A stretch of DNA of 64,000 nt from JAKIYB01 sp964590255 (GTDB lineage: Bacteria > Armatimonadota > Hebobacteria > CAIYQO01). Location of the stretch: assembly GCA_964590255.1 (NCBI GenBank), contig CAZPYA010000015.1, positions 1 through 64,000 of the forward strand. Reading direction: 5' to 3'. This document shows positions 35,201 to 44,413 of the stretch, in pieces (position 1 is the first letter of the stretch; each line of letters starts with the position of its first letter). Below the pieces are notes generated by a model. That model had not been told where the DNA came from. It made no database searches and was given only the letters and a program-made list of their open reading frames with translations. Both the position numbers and the translations under genes were made by a program.

Positions 35201-35791
35201 GGTGACGGCGATCTGATAGCCGGTCACCCGCTGCGGGCTTTCCAGCCAGCCGCGGCCCAGCCAGGCGCCGCTCTGCCCGCGCACGGCGAGGATGGGGGCG
35301 GGCACCTTGTCGGCCTCGATGGGCGTTTTGAAGGTTTTCGTGCCGGCGCCCACGCGCACGGCGATGCGGTCATTGGCCAGCACGGCGCTGTCCTTCTCCT
35401 TCGTCACCGTCAGGTCGGTGGCCGCCGGTTCGAGCCGCGTGGTTTCGCCGTAGTGCAGCGTCCATGTGCGCGCCTGCCAGGGCTCAAAATCGGCCACCAG
35501 CGTGACGGTGAGCGGGATCTGCTGGTATTCGTGGTGCAGCACGGGGTCGCTCATCTGCGCCGGAATCGGCGTGCCGGTTTCGTCGGTGACGAACATGCCC
35601 GCCAGCGCCTTCGCCCGTTCGTCCGGGGTCTGCTGCAGGTTGATCACCGTCTGTGGCACCTTCACGGTGAAGGACAGCACCTCGTGTCGCCAGCCGCGCT
35701 TCAGCGCCTCGGTATAGCCGAAGGTGACGGTGCCGGCCGACGCCATGCACAGTGCCGTCAGCACCACCGCCAGAAGGAAGATGAATCGCAT
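32264..35791 (-). CDS. Large secreted heparinase II/III-like protein
   Basis: The product has 1175 residues from ATG 35791, which has GAGG seven bases upstream; the longer frame to 35971 adds an implausible leader. A signal peptide (FIFLLAVVLTALCMASA) is followed by beta-sandwich modules, an alpha/alpha-toroid region (about 530-860, with PHYQMDASMSGVLQSAAQFK) and a C-terminal beta-sandwich with HFPGFGTVMRS, HEHYENEQGEIVFYAKG and LLMDFGSLYQPMM. The last block matches the heparinase II/III-like lyase fold, where His and Tyr catalyse elimination. It probably degrades an acidic polysaccharide outside the cell. It is much longer than typical 600-750-residue members. Confidence 0.65.
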   Translation of the reverse strand: MRFIFLLAVVLTALCMASAGTVTFGYTEALKRGWRHEVLSFTVKVPQTVINLQQTPDERAKALAGMFVTDETGTPIPAQMSDPVLHHEYQQIPLTVTLVADFEPWQARTWTLHYGETTRLEPAATDLTVTKEKDSAVLANDRIAVRVGAGTKTFKTPIEADKVPAPILAVRGQSGAWLGRGWLESPQRVTGYQIAVTHAGPIFTRVKAQYDFDGGRYTCYVTLRTGEDTVHLREEFDLGDPSPARDSNFCFSLAPGLQPDTVRWYGRYTDIDPYKQFNPTKAVFGYGNMQEAVFPIDYAQTQELMRIHGLFVWWPQSASYFGAYKAGNAQADLLAVFPERPGHWRNPTVLFLNTTKDKELVLRAPLRQPEQNWVVDGIDYKSPYWTGTVLPGTSRNLGVREWGLLVSRAGETIAEKDDFTKSGIRRAWTRYGQNPLDKIKDWTLAWDDPGAGAYPRGAVSAADLPALRERAKTIPALKNLLASPLHKRFAYLVTQEKALGDTLVRSQANGDVNWMGILPKLRWSLGCYLDTQGDLGINTFMHHGNGHIMGASPLFDIAMSVPEMTPDERREAKALYAFCMYKISDPDWLAYGAGFHLGNPNMPTMSLSTLGSGAALIPEHPKSVEWMMTSAKSTLDMLRDYTAPGGAWRECPHYQMDASMSGVLQSAAQFKNAGFVDLYQNPFLKSTMLYHAQIMTPVDPRFGIRSMPTIGNTAYETTSLYGRMAAGVAKSDPRYASWMQWAWQAMGMPYMYPNDEMVCDEKLPAAQPDMSSRHFPGFGTVMRSHFGTKQETYLLFRMGRQHEHYENEQGEIVFYAKGTPLLMDFGSLYQPMMGRPWLHNRISLNHKTDWYALGEISEWSLLDAADAAMGSMTTDRLFTIPEDPKAVMPANSTPPAEYITPVTWTRQVMLVKHELPDGPHYAVVRDTMQGAGDDFNEFSLWGLATGVQFNGNTARYAGQHGVNLTVTVLDPVKPEFTTGQYGHNFLYGPMANPWKSVNGNKPFEEVQHYLRMKRTDHKGYFTVLFPHLPNEAPPVFTAWAGGAGATAVLNGERHVVICAEKPGKYDANGIALDGQRALIRDGNGQTLLALLAGTSLKAGGHAITAPGPVAVTFGKTISGEANFATAGALKLSFPEAHGLKAYQLVNGEAKPLPATAGTDAMIITLPAGKCQFIVK

Positions 35792-36014
35792 CGTCATACC
35801 TCGCAAGTGAGATACAGGGGAGATTCGGCGGGTGGGGGTGGGGTTCCTGCCGGAAAGAACAGGTAGTCCGCGCCCGGAGTTTACCCCGAAGAAATCGGGG
35901 CGGCGCGTGTCTTCGCATTTGTACTCCGGTGTGCGGTTGATTGCGTGCCCGACGACGGTGTAGTCGAGCACGAGTATGGATTCGGTACCACAGGCCGCAT
36001 GGGGTGCGGACTTC

Positions 36015-36494
36015 CTATTGTTGCATCATTTCCGTAATCTGTGCCAGTGCCGTCTCCATCGATCCAGGCATGACTGCTATTGCGTAATCGTGTGCGATGC
36101 ACTCGAAAGTCGAGTCGTGGAATGCGAAGATGAAGTGGCGTTTGCCAGCCAGGAAGCGTTCTGGTGAATGGTATTGGTGCACCGCATTCATGCGCTCAAG
36201 TTGGCGAATCCACGATGAATGGAATACTTCACTGGCACTATAGAGTTGTAAGCCACGTCCGGCAAGCGGATGCCCGATGAATGCTTCGTCATTCGGGGGG
36301 CCGAACATGTGGCAATAGGGGCGATTGAATGTCACGATTGCGATGCTTTCGTTTTCAGTTATAGGCGTTTGCACGCTATATGCGAGATAGAGTTGCATCT
36401 CGTCACAGATGATTAATGGCAACGGTGCGCCGACATCAGATTGTGGCACATCGGTCAATTCGGTGATGGTGTCGCGGTTATCTACGGGATACAT
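36015..36494 (-). CDS. Uncharacterised conserved protein with HDSTFEC motif
   Basis: The 159-residue protein contains the blocks FGPPNDEAFIGHPLAGRGLQ, EVFHSSWIRQLERMN and KRHFIFAFHDSTFECIAHDY. These look strongly conserved and recall a widespread bacterial family without assigned function. No signal peptide or helix. It starts 14 bp downstream of the TIM-barrel gene, so the two are probably one operon, though its base composition is clearly lower in GC, suggesting separate acquisition. Confidence 0.6.
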   Translation of the reverse strand: MYPVDNRDTITELTDVPQSDVGAPLPLIICDEMQLYLAYSVQTPITENESIAIVTFNRPYCHMFGPPNDEAFIGHPLAGRGLQLYSASEVFHSSWIRQLERMNAVHQYHSPERFLAGKRHFIFAFHDSTFECIAHDYAIAVMPGSMETALAQITEMMQQ

Positions 36495-36507
36495 GTCATT
36501 CGCCTTC

Positions 36508-37308
36508 CTACGCCCGTGCCAACTCCGCCTCATATCCCTTCATCGTCGCCAACTCCCGCGGCAGATGCACCTCGTACGGTTCCCAGCCGATCCATTCGCC
36601 GCTGATATAGCCCGGGTAATTCATCGAGAGCAGGCAGTCGATGGCGGTGCGGTGGTCGACGACGCCGTGGCCGATGGGGAGGAGGGGGCCGTTGGCGGGT
36701 TCGCCGTCGTGGACGTGGAGGTGGGCGATGTAGGGTTTCAGTATCTCGAAGGATTCGCGCATGGTGGCGAAACCGCCGCGGACGGGGTGCATGATGTCCC
36801 AGTTGGCGCGGACGGCGGGGGAGTCGACGCGGGCGAGCACCTCGGCGACGTGGCGCGGGTCGCACCAGGCGTCGTGGGTTTCCATGCAGACGGCCACGCC
36901 GCGGGCGGCGGCATGATCGGCGACGCTGGCGAGGGAGGCTACCAGCAGGTCGATGGCCGCCTCGCGGGAGAGGCCGTCAGCCAGGTTGCCGCCGAAGACG
37001 CGGATGCGCGGAGCGCCGACGTCGCCGGCCAGGTCGATAGCCCGGCGGGTGGCGTCGAGCATGTCGACCGTCTTCGCCGGGTCGGCGTAGGTGCAGGAGG
37101 TGGCGAGGCAGCACAGCGCGATGCCGCTCTCTTCGGCCAGCGCTTTCGCGGCGGCGCGGGCCGCGGGGTCGGCGTCGAACTCGATGCCGTGCCGGTGCCC
37201 GGCGCTGATGCGCGGCTCGATGCCGTCATAGCCCAACCGCGCGGCCAACGCCAGCATCTCGGCAAGGGATAACTCCGGGGTAGAAAAGCTCATGAAGGCG
37301 TAACGCAT
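36508..37308 (-). CDS. Sugar phosphate isomerase/epimerase (xylose isomerase-like TIM barrel)
   Basis: The 266-residue protein matches the AP-endonuclease-2/xylose-isomerase-like TIM barrel: MLALAARLGYDGIEPR near the N-terminus, IRVFGGNLADG, VCMETHDAW with a metal-binding Glu, NWDIMHPVRGG, and HLHVHDGEP. Such enzymes isomerise or epimerise keto-sugars or inositols with divalent metal. Specificity is not readable. The start at 37308 has GGAG upstream. A gap of 19 bp separates it from the preceding membrane-anchored gene. Confidence 0.8.
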   Translation of the reverse strand: MRYAFMSFSTPELSLAEMLALAARLGYDGIEPRISAGHRHGIEFDADPAARAAAKALAEESGIALCCLATSCTYADPAKTVDMLDATRRAIDLAGDVGAPRIRVFGGNLADGLSREAAIDLLVASLASVADHAAARGVAVCMETHDAWCDPRHVAEVLARVDSPAVRANWDIMHPVRGGFATMRESFEILKPYIAHLHVHDGEPANGPLLPIGHGVVDHRTAIDCLLSMNYPGYISGEWIGWEPYEVHLPRELATMKGYEAELARA

Positions 37309-37327
37309 GGTCGGGGCTCCGTTTCTA

Positions 37328-37987
37328 TCAGTCAATATAATACTCCCACACCACCTTCGTCACCGTGCCATTCGCGAGGTGGAAGGTAGTGGTGCTGGGG
37401 GCGAGGCTGTAGACGTAGGTGAGGGTGGCGGCGGTGCGCGCTTTGGGGGTGCCGAGGGTGTCGAGGATGAGTTTCTCCGTCGCACCCACGCCCAGGTACC
37501 ATTTCACCACCCACGTCTTGCCGGTGACGACCATGCCGGCGGGGAGTTCGCCACCGGTGTTGGTGACGCGCAGGAAGCTCATGGTCATGCCGTCGTAGAC
37601 CAGCGTGCGCAGTTGATCCGGCTTGGACGGCACGTGGGCGTTCGGCACCGATTTCGTCTCGATACGGCGCGGCGTGCCAAAGTCGGCGATGACGCCGGCT
37701 TCCGTCTTTTGCACCGGCGGCATGAGCGCGTCAAAAATAAGCAGGTCGACGCGCTGCCGTTTGCCGGCAGGCATGTCGAGAGCATCCTGGGGGTTGGCCG
37801 GGGTGACCGCGATGGGTGGCGCGGGGGTGGCCGGCGCGGGTTTCGGTGGCGGCGGGGCCTGCTGCTGCGTGCTGCGCCAGTATTCATATCCGGTCAATGC
37901 GACGCCGATGATGATGAGCAGGATCAGCATCAAGCCGAATCCTTTGCCTTGCAGCGGATCGGCGTTGGTTGGTTGTGGCGTGCCCAT
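37328..37987 (-). CDS. Membrane-anchored protein with Pro-rich linker
   Basis: The 219-residue protein has one membrane helix (FGLMLILLIIIGVALTGYEYW, about 17-37), a proline-rich spacer (QQQAPPPPKPAPATPAPP) and a C-terminal soluble domain of about 150 residues. It has the start motif AAGGAG seven bases before ATG 37987. The domain (VIADFGTPRRIETK, WVVKWYLGVGATEKLI, TTTFHLANGTVTKVVWEYY) resembles small lipoprotein-like folds that recur in exported proteins. Function unknown. It is the first gene of the 37987-36015 operon. Confidence 0.65.
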   Translation of the reverse strand: MGTPQPTNADPLQGKGFGLMLILLIIIGVALTGYEYWRSTQQQAPPPPKPAPATPAPPIAVTPANPQDALDMPAGKRQRVDLLIFDALMPPVQKTEAGVIADFGTPRRIETKSVPNAHVPSKPDQLRTLVYDGMTMSFLRVTNTGGELPAGMVVTGKTWVVKWYLGVGATEKLILDTLGTPKARTAATLTYVYSLAPSTTTFHLANGTVTKVVWEYYID

Positions 37988-38350
37988 GGTGTTGCTCCTT
38001 GCGGGTGCGGGTATTGGGTTTTTCGCGCGCGAATAGACGTGGTTTTCTGGCGCAGAGCCGTCGTGATGCAATACGCATCATGCCACGAGCGTGAAAGAGT
38101 AAACGCTCGCGCCTGGTGATGTCGCGCAAATCACCATCACGGTAACCCGTTCTGTGCCACTGGATGAAATCCTTTTTCGACACGGTCATTGATCACGCAT
38201 ACCGATCACGGCACAGCACGATCACCATCCCGCGTGTGGTAACGTCATTGCCCGCGTCACGGAATGACATCGTACCCCCCCCCGGTGACATAGCTATGCA
38301 ATGCGCACTCGCCGTGTTGATGGCTCGATGCATCGCCGCATCTGACAAAA

Positions 38351-38377
38351 AACGGGACGCGCCAAGCGCGTCCCGTT
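38351..38377. terminator. Hairpin in the 37988-38912 gap
   Basis: AACGGGACGCG / CGCGTCCCGTT pairs perfectly over 11 bp with a 5-nt loop and has an A-run on its left side. It fits a terminator for leftward transcription. It is the clearest structure in a 925-bp interval otherwise lacking genes except the fragment at 38567. Confidence 0.45.
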
Positions 38378-38566
38378 CTGCCTAATCCCTCATTGTTGCG
38401 GGTCATCACGATGATCTTCGATCGGAGAACGAACCGCATTGTTACCGTATTCATTCAGTCTGCGCAGGCGGACAGCCGGCGCGTAGGCGCCCTGCAGCCA
38501 GGACTTCAGTCCCAGCACAGGTCACCAAACCATGATACAACGTGATGACCCGCTACACCTAATCCC

Positions 38567-38698
38567 TGTCCCCTATTTGCCCTCGACGCCTGTGCCCGGC
38601 ACGGCGGGAAGGCGCCCGCCGACATCGACCGGTTCCTCCCCTGGAACGCCAGCGTCGCCGACCGCGCCGTCTGGACCCAGCCCCCGACTGCCGCCTAA
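38567..38698 (+). pseudogene. Possible transposase tail (IS66-like)
   Basis: A frame with no start reads LFALDACARHGGKAPADIDR, then FLPWNASVADRAVW and ends PPTAA-stop. The word IDxxLPWN recalls the C-terminus of IS66-family transposases. Only about 40 residues are present and upstream stops occur at 38543 and 38546. It is probably debris from a lost insertion. Confidence 0.3.
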
Positions 38699-38912
38699 GC
38701 AGGAGGGGGGATGGGGTTCACCGAATAGTGACAAACCTGTTGCGCATCATCACGACATTTTACGTCATCGCCGTAATAGCTTGCGACTGGCCGGTGATGC
38801 TCACGGACGGCAAACACGCCGTCGATGTGCGCGAGTGGACCTATCCGACTCCCCCGCCGGCGCCGGCACGGGCTAGGGTGAACTAACGCAGAGGATGCTT
38901 CAGGAGACGAGA

Positions 38913-41900
38913 ATGCTTCGTAATACGGCCTGCACGCTGGTATGGCTTTTGATAGGGATGGCGATGGTGATGACGTGCGCAAACGCTGCGCCGCCGGAGT
39001 TGCGGGCGCAAATATCGTTGAATGGTACCTGGTTCTTTACCCCGGCTGGCGGGGAGAAGACGACCATCACCGTGCCGGACTACTGGGACGCCCGACCGGG
39101 TTTCACCACGGATCATGCCATGTATGCGCGTGAAGTGATGGTACCGGCGGCCTTTGCCGGCAAGCGCGTGCGTGTCGAGTTCGACAGCGTCTGCCAGATT
39201 GCCGAGGTGTTAGTCAATGGGACATCCGTGGGAAAACACGTTGGCGGGTGGATTCCCTTCTCGTTTGATATCACCGATCTGGTAACCCCGGGCACTCCCT
39301 GCACCTTGCAGGTGGATGTGCTCGGAGGGAACCACGCACCGATCGTCAATGCGCAGGGGGCCGTGCAATGGCCGGTGGGCTGGTATGGCCATCAGATGCG
39401 CTGGGGGATCAATTGTGACGTCTGGCTGCGCGCCTATGGCACGGTCAGCATTGAGGATGCGCAGATCGTCACCTCGTATCGGTCGCATACCCTCACCGTC
39501 ACCTATACCATACCAGGACTTTCGCTTGCGAGCGTAATTTCTCCCCTACTGGCGGGGATGCGTGAGCGTGAAAAGCAACTACGAGCGAAAGTCCTGCATA
39601 CAAAACAATGATACCGTGGCCCGCACCGTCACGATGCAGAGCGATGCCGTGCACGCCACAAGTGGCGAGACAGCACTCACGCTGGCAAGTAAACCGTTCG
39701 TCCTGACCGCCGGAGAGCGCCGAACGATCACGGTGAGCAAGAAGTGGGCGAATCCCCAACCCTGGTATCCTTACCCCGATGACCGGCATCCGCTCTATCA
39801 TCTGCAGTCTCGCATCATCGAGGGAAAAACCGTTGTCGATGCCGAGACACGCCGCTTCGGCTTCCGCGAGATCTGGATCGATGGCGACCATTACATGCTG
39901 AATGGGGTACGTCTGAATCTGTATGGCGCGAATATCACGGATCACCACGAAGGGTATAAAAATGCCCGGTATCGGCTGATGTCGCCGGAGACCTGGCCGA
40001 AGACGCTGGCGCAGTGGCTGGCGTTGAATACCCGGTATGCCCGATTTCATATGGCGCCCGTCGATCCTTTCGTGCTGGATGTCTGCGATGAAATGGGATT
40101 CCTGGTGATGGAAGAATCGGCCATTTACGCGCGAGAATACCTGCAGCCTTCGGCCACCGATGCGAAAGGTTTCCTGAAAAACAGCTCGATATGGATTGGA
40201 CCATGGGTGCGCAGCCGGCGCAATCATCCCTGCATTGTGCAGTGGAGCATAGAGAATGAAATGCTCGGATACGGTGGATGGCGCGATATGCCACACGATG
40301 CGCGGCAATGGCGTGATGCGATACGACAAGAGGATGTGACGCGTCCGGTGGTATTTGAAGGTGATGGCGACTATTTCCGTCACTTCGCCGAGGAAGTCTA
40401 CAACCGGCATTACCCGGAAGGGTATTTGCAGGCGTGGACAAAGCCGATCTATGGGTATCGCCTGGAGCAGGACGGCGTGCCCAACGGTATTGGTGAATTC
40501 TTAACGTCCTATGATAAGAATGGGGCGGTCAACCAGTGGATGCACGGGACGATCATCCGTGGTTTGCGTTATACGAATTGGGCTGACATACGCCCGTATA
40601 CCACGGCCTGGGTGTGGCGCGATCTCCAATCGCCGAAAACGGATAACTTACGGAATGGCCAGGCCTTTGTCGCGCTCTTTGATAAAGACTACGATGCGCT
40701 GGGCACCGCACCGATGGCCGCGGGGAAACTGCCGTCGCTGCATGCCGGTAACCATGAAACGCGGCATCTGGTGCTGTTCAACGATGAGTTTGCCGAGACC
40801 GCGATCACCGTTGAAGTGACCCTCAAAGCCGGCAACACCGTGTATGCGCATGGACAGCGCACGGTGAGCATCCCACTGGGAGAACATGCCGATCTGGACT
40901 GTACCTTTCAGGTGCCCCACGTCGCCGGGCAGGCACTGGAAATGCTGCTACAGACCAGCAAGCGTGGTACGGCAAAATTTGCCGAGATAAAATCTTTTTC
41001 CATCATCGACACACAGGCATCGTCGGAGCCCACCGCAACAGCTATCAACATCGGTACGCCCCGGCTCGTGAATCTACATGTCGAGAGCGCACTTACAATT
41101 GTGCAACCCTTTGTAACGACCCCCAAGGGTAAACGTGGGGTCGTGCGCCTGACATTGGTGAATCAGGAAGCGCACGAGACGGCAGCGGGGCAAGTGACAC
41201 TCGTCGTTGAACCGCAAGGGGGCGGGCAGGTGAGCGGAAATGCGGTATTGCCCTTATCCTTGAAGCCGGGTAAACGGATAACGAAAGATTTTACCGTTGA
41301 CATTCTGCCCGGTCGATCGACGATTCGCACGCGTTCGGAACAGTTGGGTTTGCGGAATAGCGCCATTACTATCGAGGTTGATAGCACCATCCGGCGTATG
41401 GCGGCACTCGCTAATGTCGAACAGGTGCCGATGGCGTTGAAGACGGATGCCCCACACGACATCCAGTATCGCAACCAACCGCTGGGGCGTATGCAATACG
41501 CCATCGCCGGCGACTACCTGGCGGTGCGGATGCAGGTACTCGATGCGCGTATCACTCCAACGCTGAAAGCCTGGCCGGATACCGCGGTGGATATCCTGGC
41601 GTCAGTGCCGGGCACTGACACGGTGCGCCAGGTGGTCTTCCTGCCCAAAGGCCCGGGAGGTGGACCAGTCAACCTGAATGAAAACGGGCATGCGTTACCT
41701 GCTCCACAAGTTGCCTGGCAGGTGACACCGTTGCCTGACCACGGCTATACCCTCACCGCGCTCATTCCGCTCACGCTATTCCAGCTCGATGCCGCGGTAC
41801 ACGAATTCCTCTTCGATTGTGCGGTCTGCGCTGCGCCGGCTCCTGACGCTCCGGTGCAGTATCAGACGCTGTTCCGCAGTTATGCGGCGTTTCACAATAA

Positions 41901-41931
41901 CAGTCGTTTTGGGCGCCTAATCGTTGAATGA
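38913..41931 (+). pseudogene. GH2-family glycoside hydrolase gene interrupted by a MITE
   Basis: The 5' part (to about 39508) encodes a signal peptide (LVWLLIGMAMVMTCANA) and the sugar-binding beta-sandwich of GH2 enzymes (LNGTWFFTPAGGEK, VRVEFDSVCQIAEVLVNG, WPVGWYGHQMRWG). The 3' part (from about 39602) supplies the TIM barrel: RRFGFREIWIDGDHYMLNG, QWSIENEML with the likely acid/base Glu, and GIGEFLTSYD as a possible nucleophile region. An 83-bp element splits them and creates a stop at 39609-39611. Precise removal of the element plus one 5-bp repeat rejoins the frame as TVTYTIQNNDTVAR. ATG 38913 has CAGGAGA upstream. GC content is lower than the host average. Confidence 0.8.
39514..39596. 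mobile_element. 83-bp MITE with 13-bp TIRs and 5-bp target duplication
   Basis: The ends CAGGACTTTCGCT (39514-39526) and AGCGAAAGTCCTG (39584-39596) are perfect inverted repeats. CATAC occurs on both sides (39509-39513 and 39597-39601), a target-site duplication. The centre holds a small CCCC/GGGG hairpin. It encodes no protein, so movement would need a transposase in trans. No second copy was noticed in this window. Confidence 0.88.
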
Positions 41932-42086
41932 GCAAGCCCAACTTCCGCAGTTCTACCCGGCAACCTTTTGTGAAACTTTTTTTGGTGTGCGCCTACAGTC
42001 TCAGCATCCGTGCGCCCTCGTGCGCCGTCTGGCAAACACAATATAGTGACCCCAAGGCCGCTCGATCAGCATGCTATACTGGCGGT

Positions 42087-42224
42087 ATGTTCGTATGGCC
42101 TATTCGCAAAAAGCGGCCCAATGGCAAGGTGGAGCAGACGTGGGTGCTGGTGGAATCGGTGCGGACGGCCCGTGATCTTCGCCAGCGCACGGTCGCCTAT
42201 CTCGGCGATCAACAGGGAAATAGG
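42087..42224 (+). pseudogene. N-terminal fragment of an IS4/IS1634-type transposase
   Basis: The frame from ATG 42087 reads MFVWPIRKKRPNGKVEQTWV, then LVESVRTARDLRQRTVAYLG. This opening is characteristic of IS1634/IS1380-like transposases. Homology stops after about 46 residues. TATACT (42075-42080) lies six bases before the ATG. The rest of the element is gone. Confidence 0.6.
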
Positions 42225-42294
42225 GGACACCGGAGGGAGGCAATAGCAGCATTCCCCAAACGATCACATGAATGGTCAGAAATCACCGCCGTAA

Positions 42295-42344
42295 GCCCCC
42301 TTTCAGGGGGCGTCGCTCGGTTGCCCGGCCATGTATGGCCGGGC
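42295..42344. repeat. Two adjacent small hairpins
   Basis: GCCCCC TTTCA GGGGGC (42295-42311) and GCCCGGCCAT GT ATGGCCGGGC (42323-42344) are perfect stems just downstream of the transposase fragment and beyond the 3' end of the leftward rpsA gene. They may end transcription of rpsA or be element remains. Confidence 0.5.
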
Positions 42345-42396
42345 GGGGAGGCGGCGAAAGACTCGGCGTCGGAATTCTACAATTGTCCCCAGTCCC

Positions 42397-43410
42397 CTAT
42401 TCGCCTTTAGTCGGGAACTTGCTGAGCACGTCGCCGAAGAGATCGCCGAGGGTGGGGGTGACGGAGGTAGTGGCGGTGCGCTGCTGGCGCATGAAGTCGC
42501 GCACTTCCGAACGCTCTTTATCGAATTCGGCCTTGCGGATGCTCAGCGTGACGCGGCGGTCGTGGTAATGGAGCTCGATGATTTTCACCATCACTTTTTG
42601 CCCGGGCTCCAGGGTGACCGGCGCGCCGTCGTCGCCGCGGCGGCGGTTGGACATTTCTTTTTCAGGGATGATGCCGTCGATGCCGGGCAGCACGCGGGCG
42701 ACGGCGCCGAGGTCGGCCATGCGCAGGATCTCGACTTCGACGATGTCGCCTTCCTTCAGATCGCGGCGCGCCACGCGCCAGGGATCGTCAGTGAGCTGCT
42801 TGAGGCCTAGCGAGATGCGCTCGGAGTCCGCCTCGATCTTCAGCACCTTCACGGTAACCTTGTCGCCGACCTGCACCACATCCTGCGGGTGCTTCACGGT
42901 GTCCCAGGCCATGTCGGAGACGTGGAGCAGACCGTCGACGCCGCCGATGTCGACGAAGGCGCCGAAATCGGTGATGCGGCGCACCACGCCCTCCACGGTT
43001 TCGCCGCGCTCCAGCGCGGCCAGCGTCTTGGCGCGGCGGGCGGCGCGTTTTTCTTCCACGGCATGACGATGCGAGAGCACCACGCGGCCGTTTTCGCGGT
43101 CGACTTCGGTGACCTTCACTTCCAGCGTGGAGCCGATGTAGCGCTCCAGGTTGCCCAGGTGGCGGGTGGCGATTTCCGATTTCGGGATGAAGGCGCGTAC
43201 GCCCAGGTCGACCACGAGGCCGCCTTTAGACGCGTCGACCACCAGCACGCGCAGGTTGGCGCGCTCGATTTTCACGGCCGCGAGCTTATCCCACACGTTG
43301 TCGTAGTCGGTCTGGCCTTCGGTCGACTCGGCGACCAGCTCGCCGTCCGCGACCTCGGCTTCTTCCACGCCGATGATTTCGTCGTCCAACTCAAGATGTG
43401 AACTCGACAT
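42397..43410 (-). CDS. rpsA: Ribosomal protein S1-type protein with S1 domains
   Basis: The 337-residue protein has at least three S1 RNA-binding repeats: about 58-125 (GLVVDLGVRAFIPKSE), 139-210 (ITDFGAFVDIGGVDGLLHVS) and 225-305 (LGAVARVLPGIDGIIPE). An acidic N-terminal leader precedes them. Shorter S1 proteins with three or four repeats are usual outside Proteobacteria. It aids mRNA binding to the 30S subunit. ATG 43410 has GGGGA upstream. It is probably monocistronic. Confidence 0.85.
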   Translation of the reverse strand: MSSSHLELDDEIIGVEEAEVADGELVAESTEGQTDYDNVWDKLAAVKIERANLRVLVVDASKGGLVVDLGVRAFIPKSEIATRHLGNLERYIGSTLEVKVTEVDRENGRVVLSHRHAVEEKRAARRAKTLAALERGETVEGVVRRITDFGAFVDIGGVDGLLHVSDMAWDTVKHPQDVVQVGDKVTVKVLKIEADSERISLGLKQLTDDPWRVARRDLKEGDIVEVEILRMADLGAVARVLPGIDGIIPEKEMSNRRRGDDGAPVTLEPGQKVMVKIIELHYHDRRVTLSIRKAEFDKERSEVRDFMRQQRTATTSVTPTLGDLFGDVLSKFPTKGE

Positions 43411-43524
43411 GATGTCCCCAGCAGAAAACAGCAATAAGATGGCGTCGGCCGGGTTTCCGCCCATACGCTCATGAAGAGTGTACCATATTCTCGCGCGCGG
43501 GGGGAATACCCGGATTAATTTTCC

Positions 43525-44361
43525 CTATTTTCCACCGATCATCCAGTGCAGAATCTCGGTGGTTTCGCGAAAATCGCCGATTATGGCGTGGGCGCCGGCG
43601 TCCGTGAGCTTGTGCACTTTCGCCGGATTGATGCCCTGGCGACTGACCTCGTCAGAGGCGACGCCCAGCGCGATGGCGTCCACTTCGCGGGCCAGCGCGA
43701 TTTCTACGCGACCGTCGCCCACCACCGCCACCTCCGGCCCGTGCAGTCCGGCTTCCTGCGCCAGCCGGCGCAGCACCGCCTCCTTCGAGCAGTCCATTGC
43801 GTCCGGCGGCGCGCCGGCGATCTCGACGAAGTAATCAGTCAAACCGAGCACGCCGACCTCGCGCACCACGTCGGGGTGGTCGGTGCCGCTGGCCACATAC
43901 ATGGCGATGCCCGCCGCGCGCAGACCGTCGAGGAAGGCCTGGCTGCCCGCCATCATGAACTGCTCGCGCGGCACGGCGCCGGCCGTCACCCGCGCGGCGC
44001 GCGCCTGCACCGGCGCCTGTAGTCGTCGCAGGTATTCGGCCTTATACCACCAGGCATCGTGCACATCCGGGTTCAGCCCGCGGGCGGCCACCGTCTCGGC
44101 CAGCCACACCATCTGGTGGATAGTCTGGATGCCGGTGGAGCGGTCGATATAGGCCGCCACCTCGGCGCGCAGCGCGTTGGTGGGCGCGGTCGGCCCGGCG
44201 ATCATCTCCGCCATCATCGGCGCCATGATGGCGGGCCAGCCCTCGCGCAGCGTGCTGATGGTGCCGTCGAAATCGAACAGCACTGCGCGCAGCCGTGGGC
44301 GCTCCGCCGGCAGCGGTACCAGGTTCAGGAAAGATGCGTCCGGTGAATAGGTTCTGCTCAT
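43525..44361 (-). CDS. HAD-superfamily hydrolase (phosphatase-like)
   Basis: The 278-residue enzyme carries HAD motif I (FDFDGTIS, about 31-38), motif II (YVASGTD), a motif III lysine (SKEAVLRRL) and motif IV (VVGDGRVEIALA). A helical cap lies between motifs I and II, as in phosphoglycolate-phosphatase-like proteins. The substrate is not predictable. The start at 44361 is chosen because upstream in-frame sequence runs into the REP palindrome at 44414-44502. Confidence 0.8.
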   Translation of the reverse strand: MSRTYSPDASFLNLVPLPAERPRLRAVLFDFDGTISTLREGWPAIMAPMMAEMIAGPTAPTNALRAEVAAYIDRSTGIQTIHQMVWLAETVAARGLNPDVHDAWWYKAEYLRRLQAPVQARAARVTAGAVPREQFMMAGSQAFLDGLRAAGIAMYVASGTDHPDVVREVGVLGLTDYFVEIAGAPPDAMDCSKEAVLRRLAQEAGLHGPEVAVVGDGRVEIALAREVDAIALGVASDEVSRQGINPAKVHKLTDAGAHAIIGDFRETTEILHWMIGGK

Positions 44362-44413
44362 AATGCTGTCATTTTCAGCATGACAGGGGAGATATCCTCC
44401 CTGTCTTGTCCAT

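Noticed and set aside
38164..38385. 73-residue open frame in the 38-kb gap
   Set aside because: No ribosome site, unlikely composition, and it runs through the hairpin at 38351-38377.
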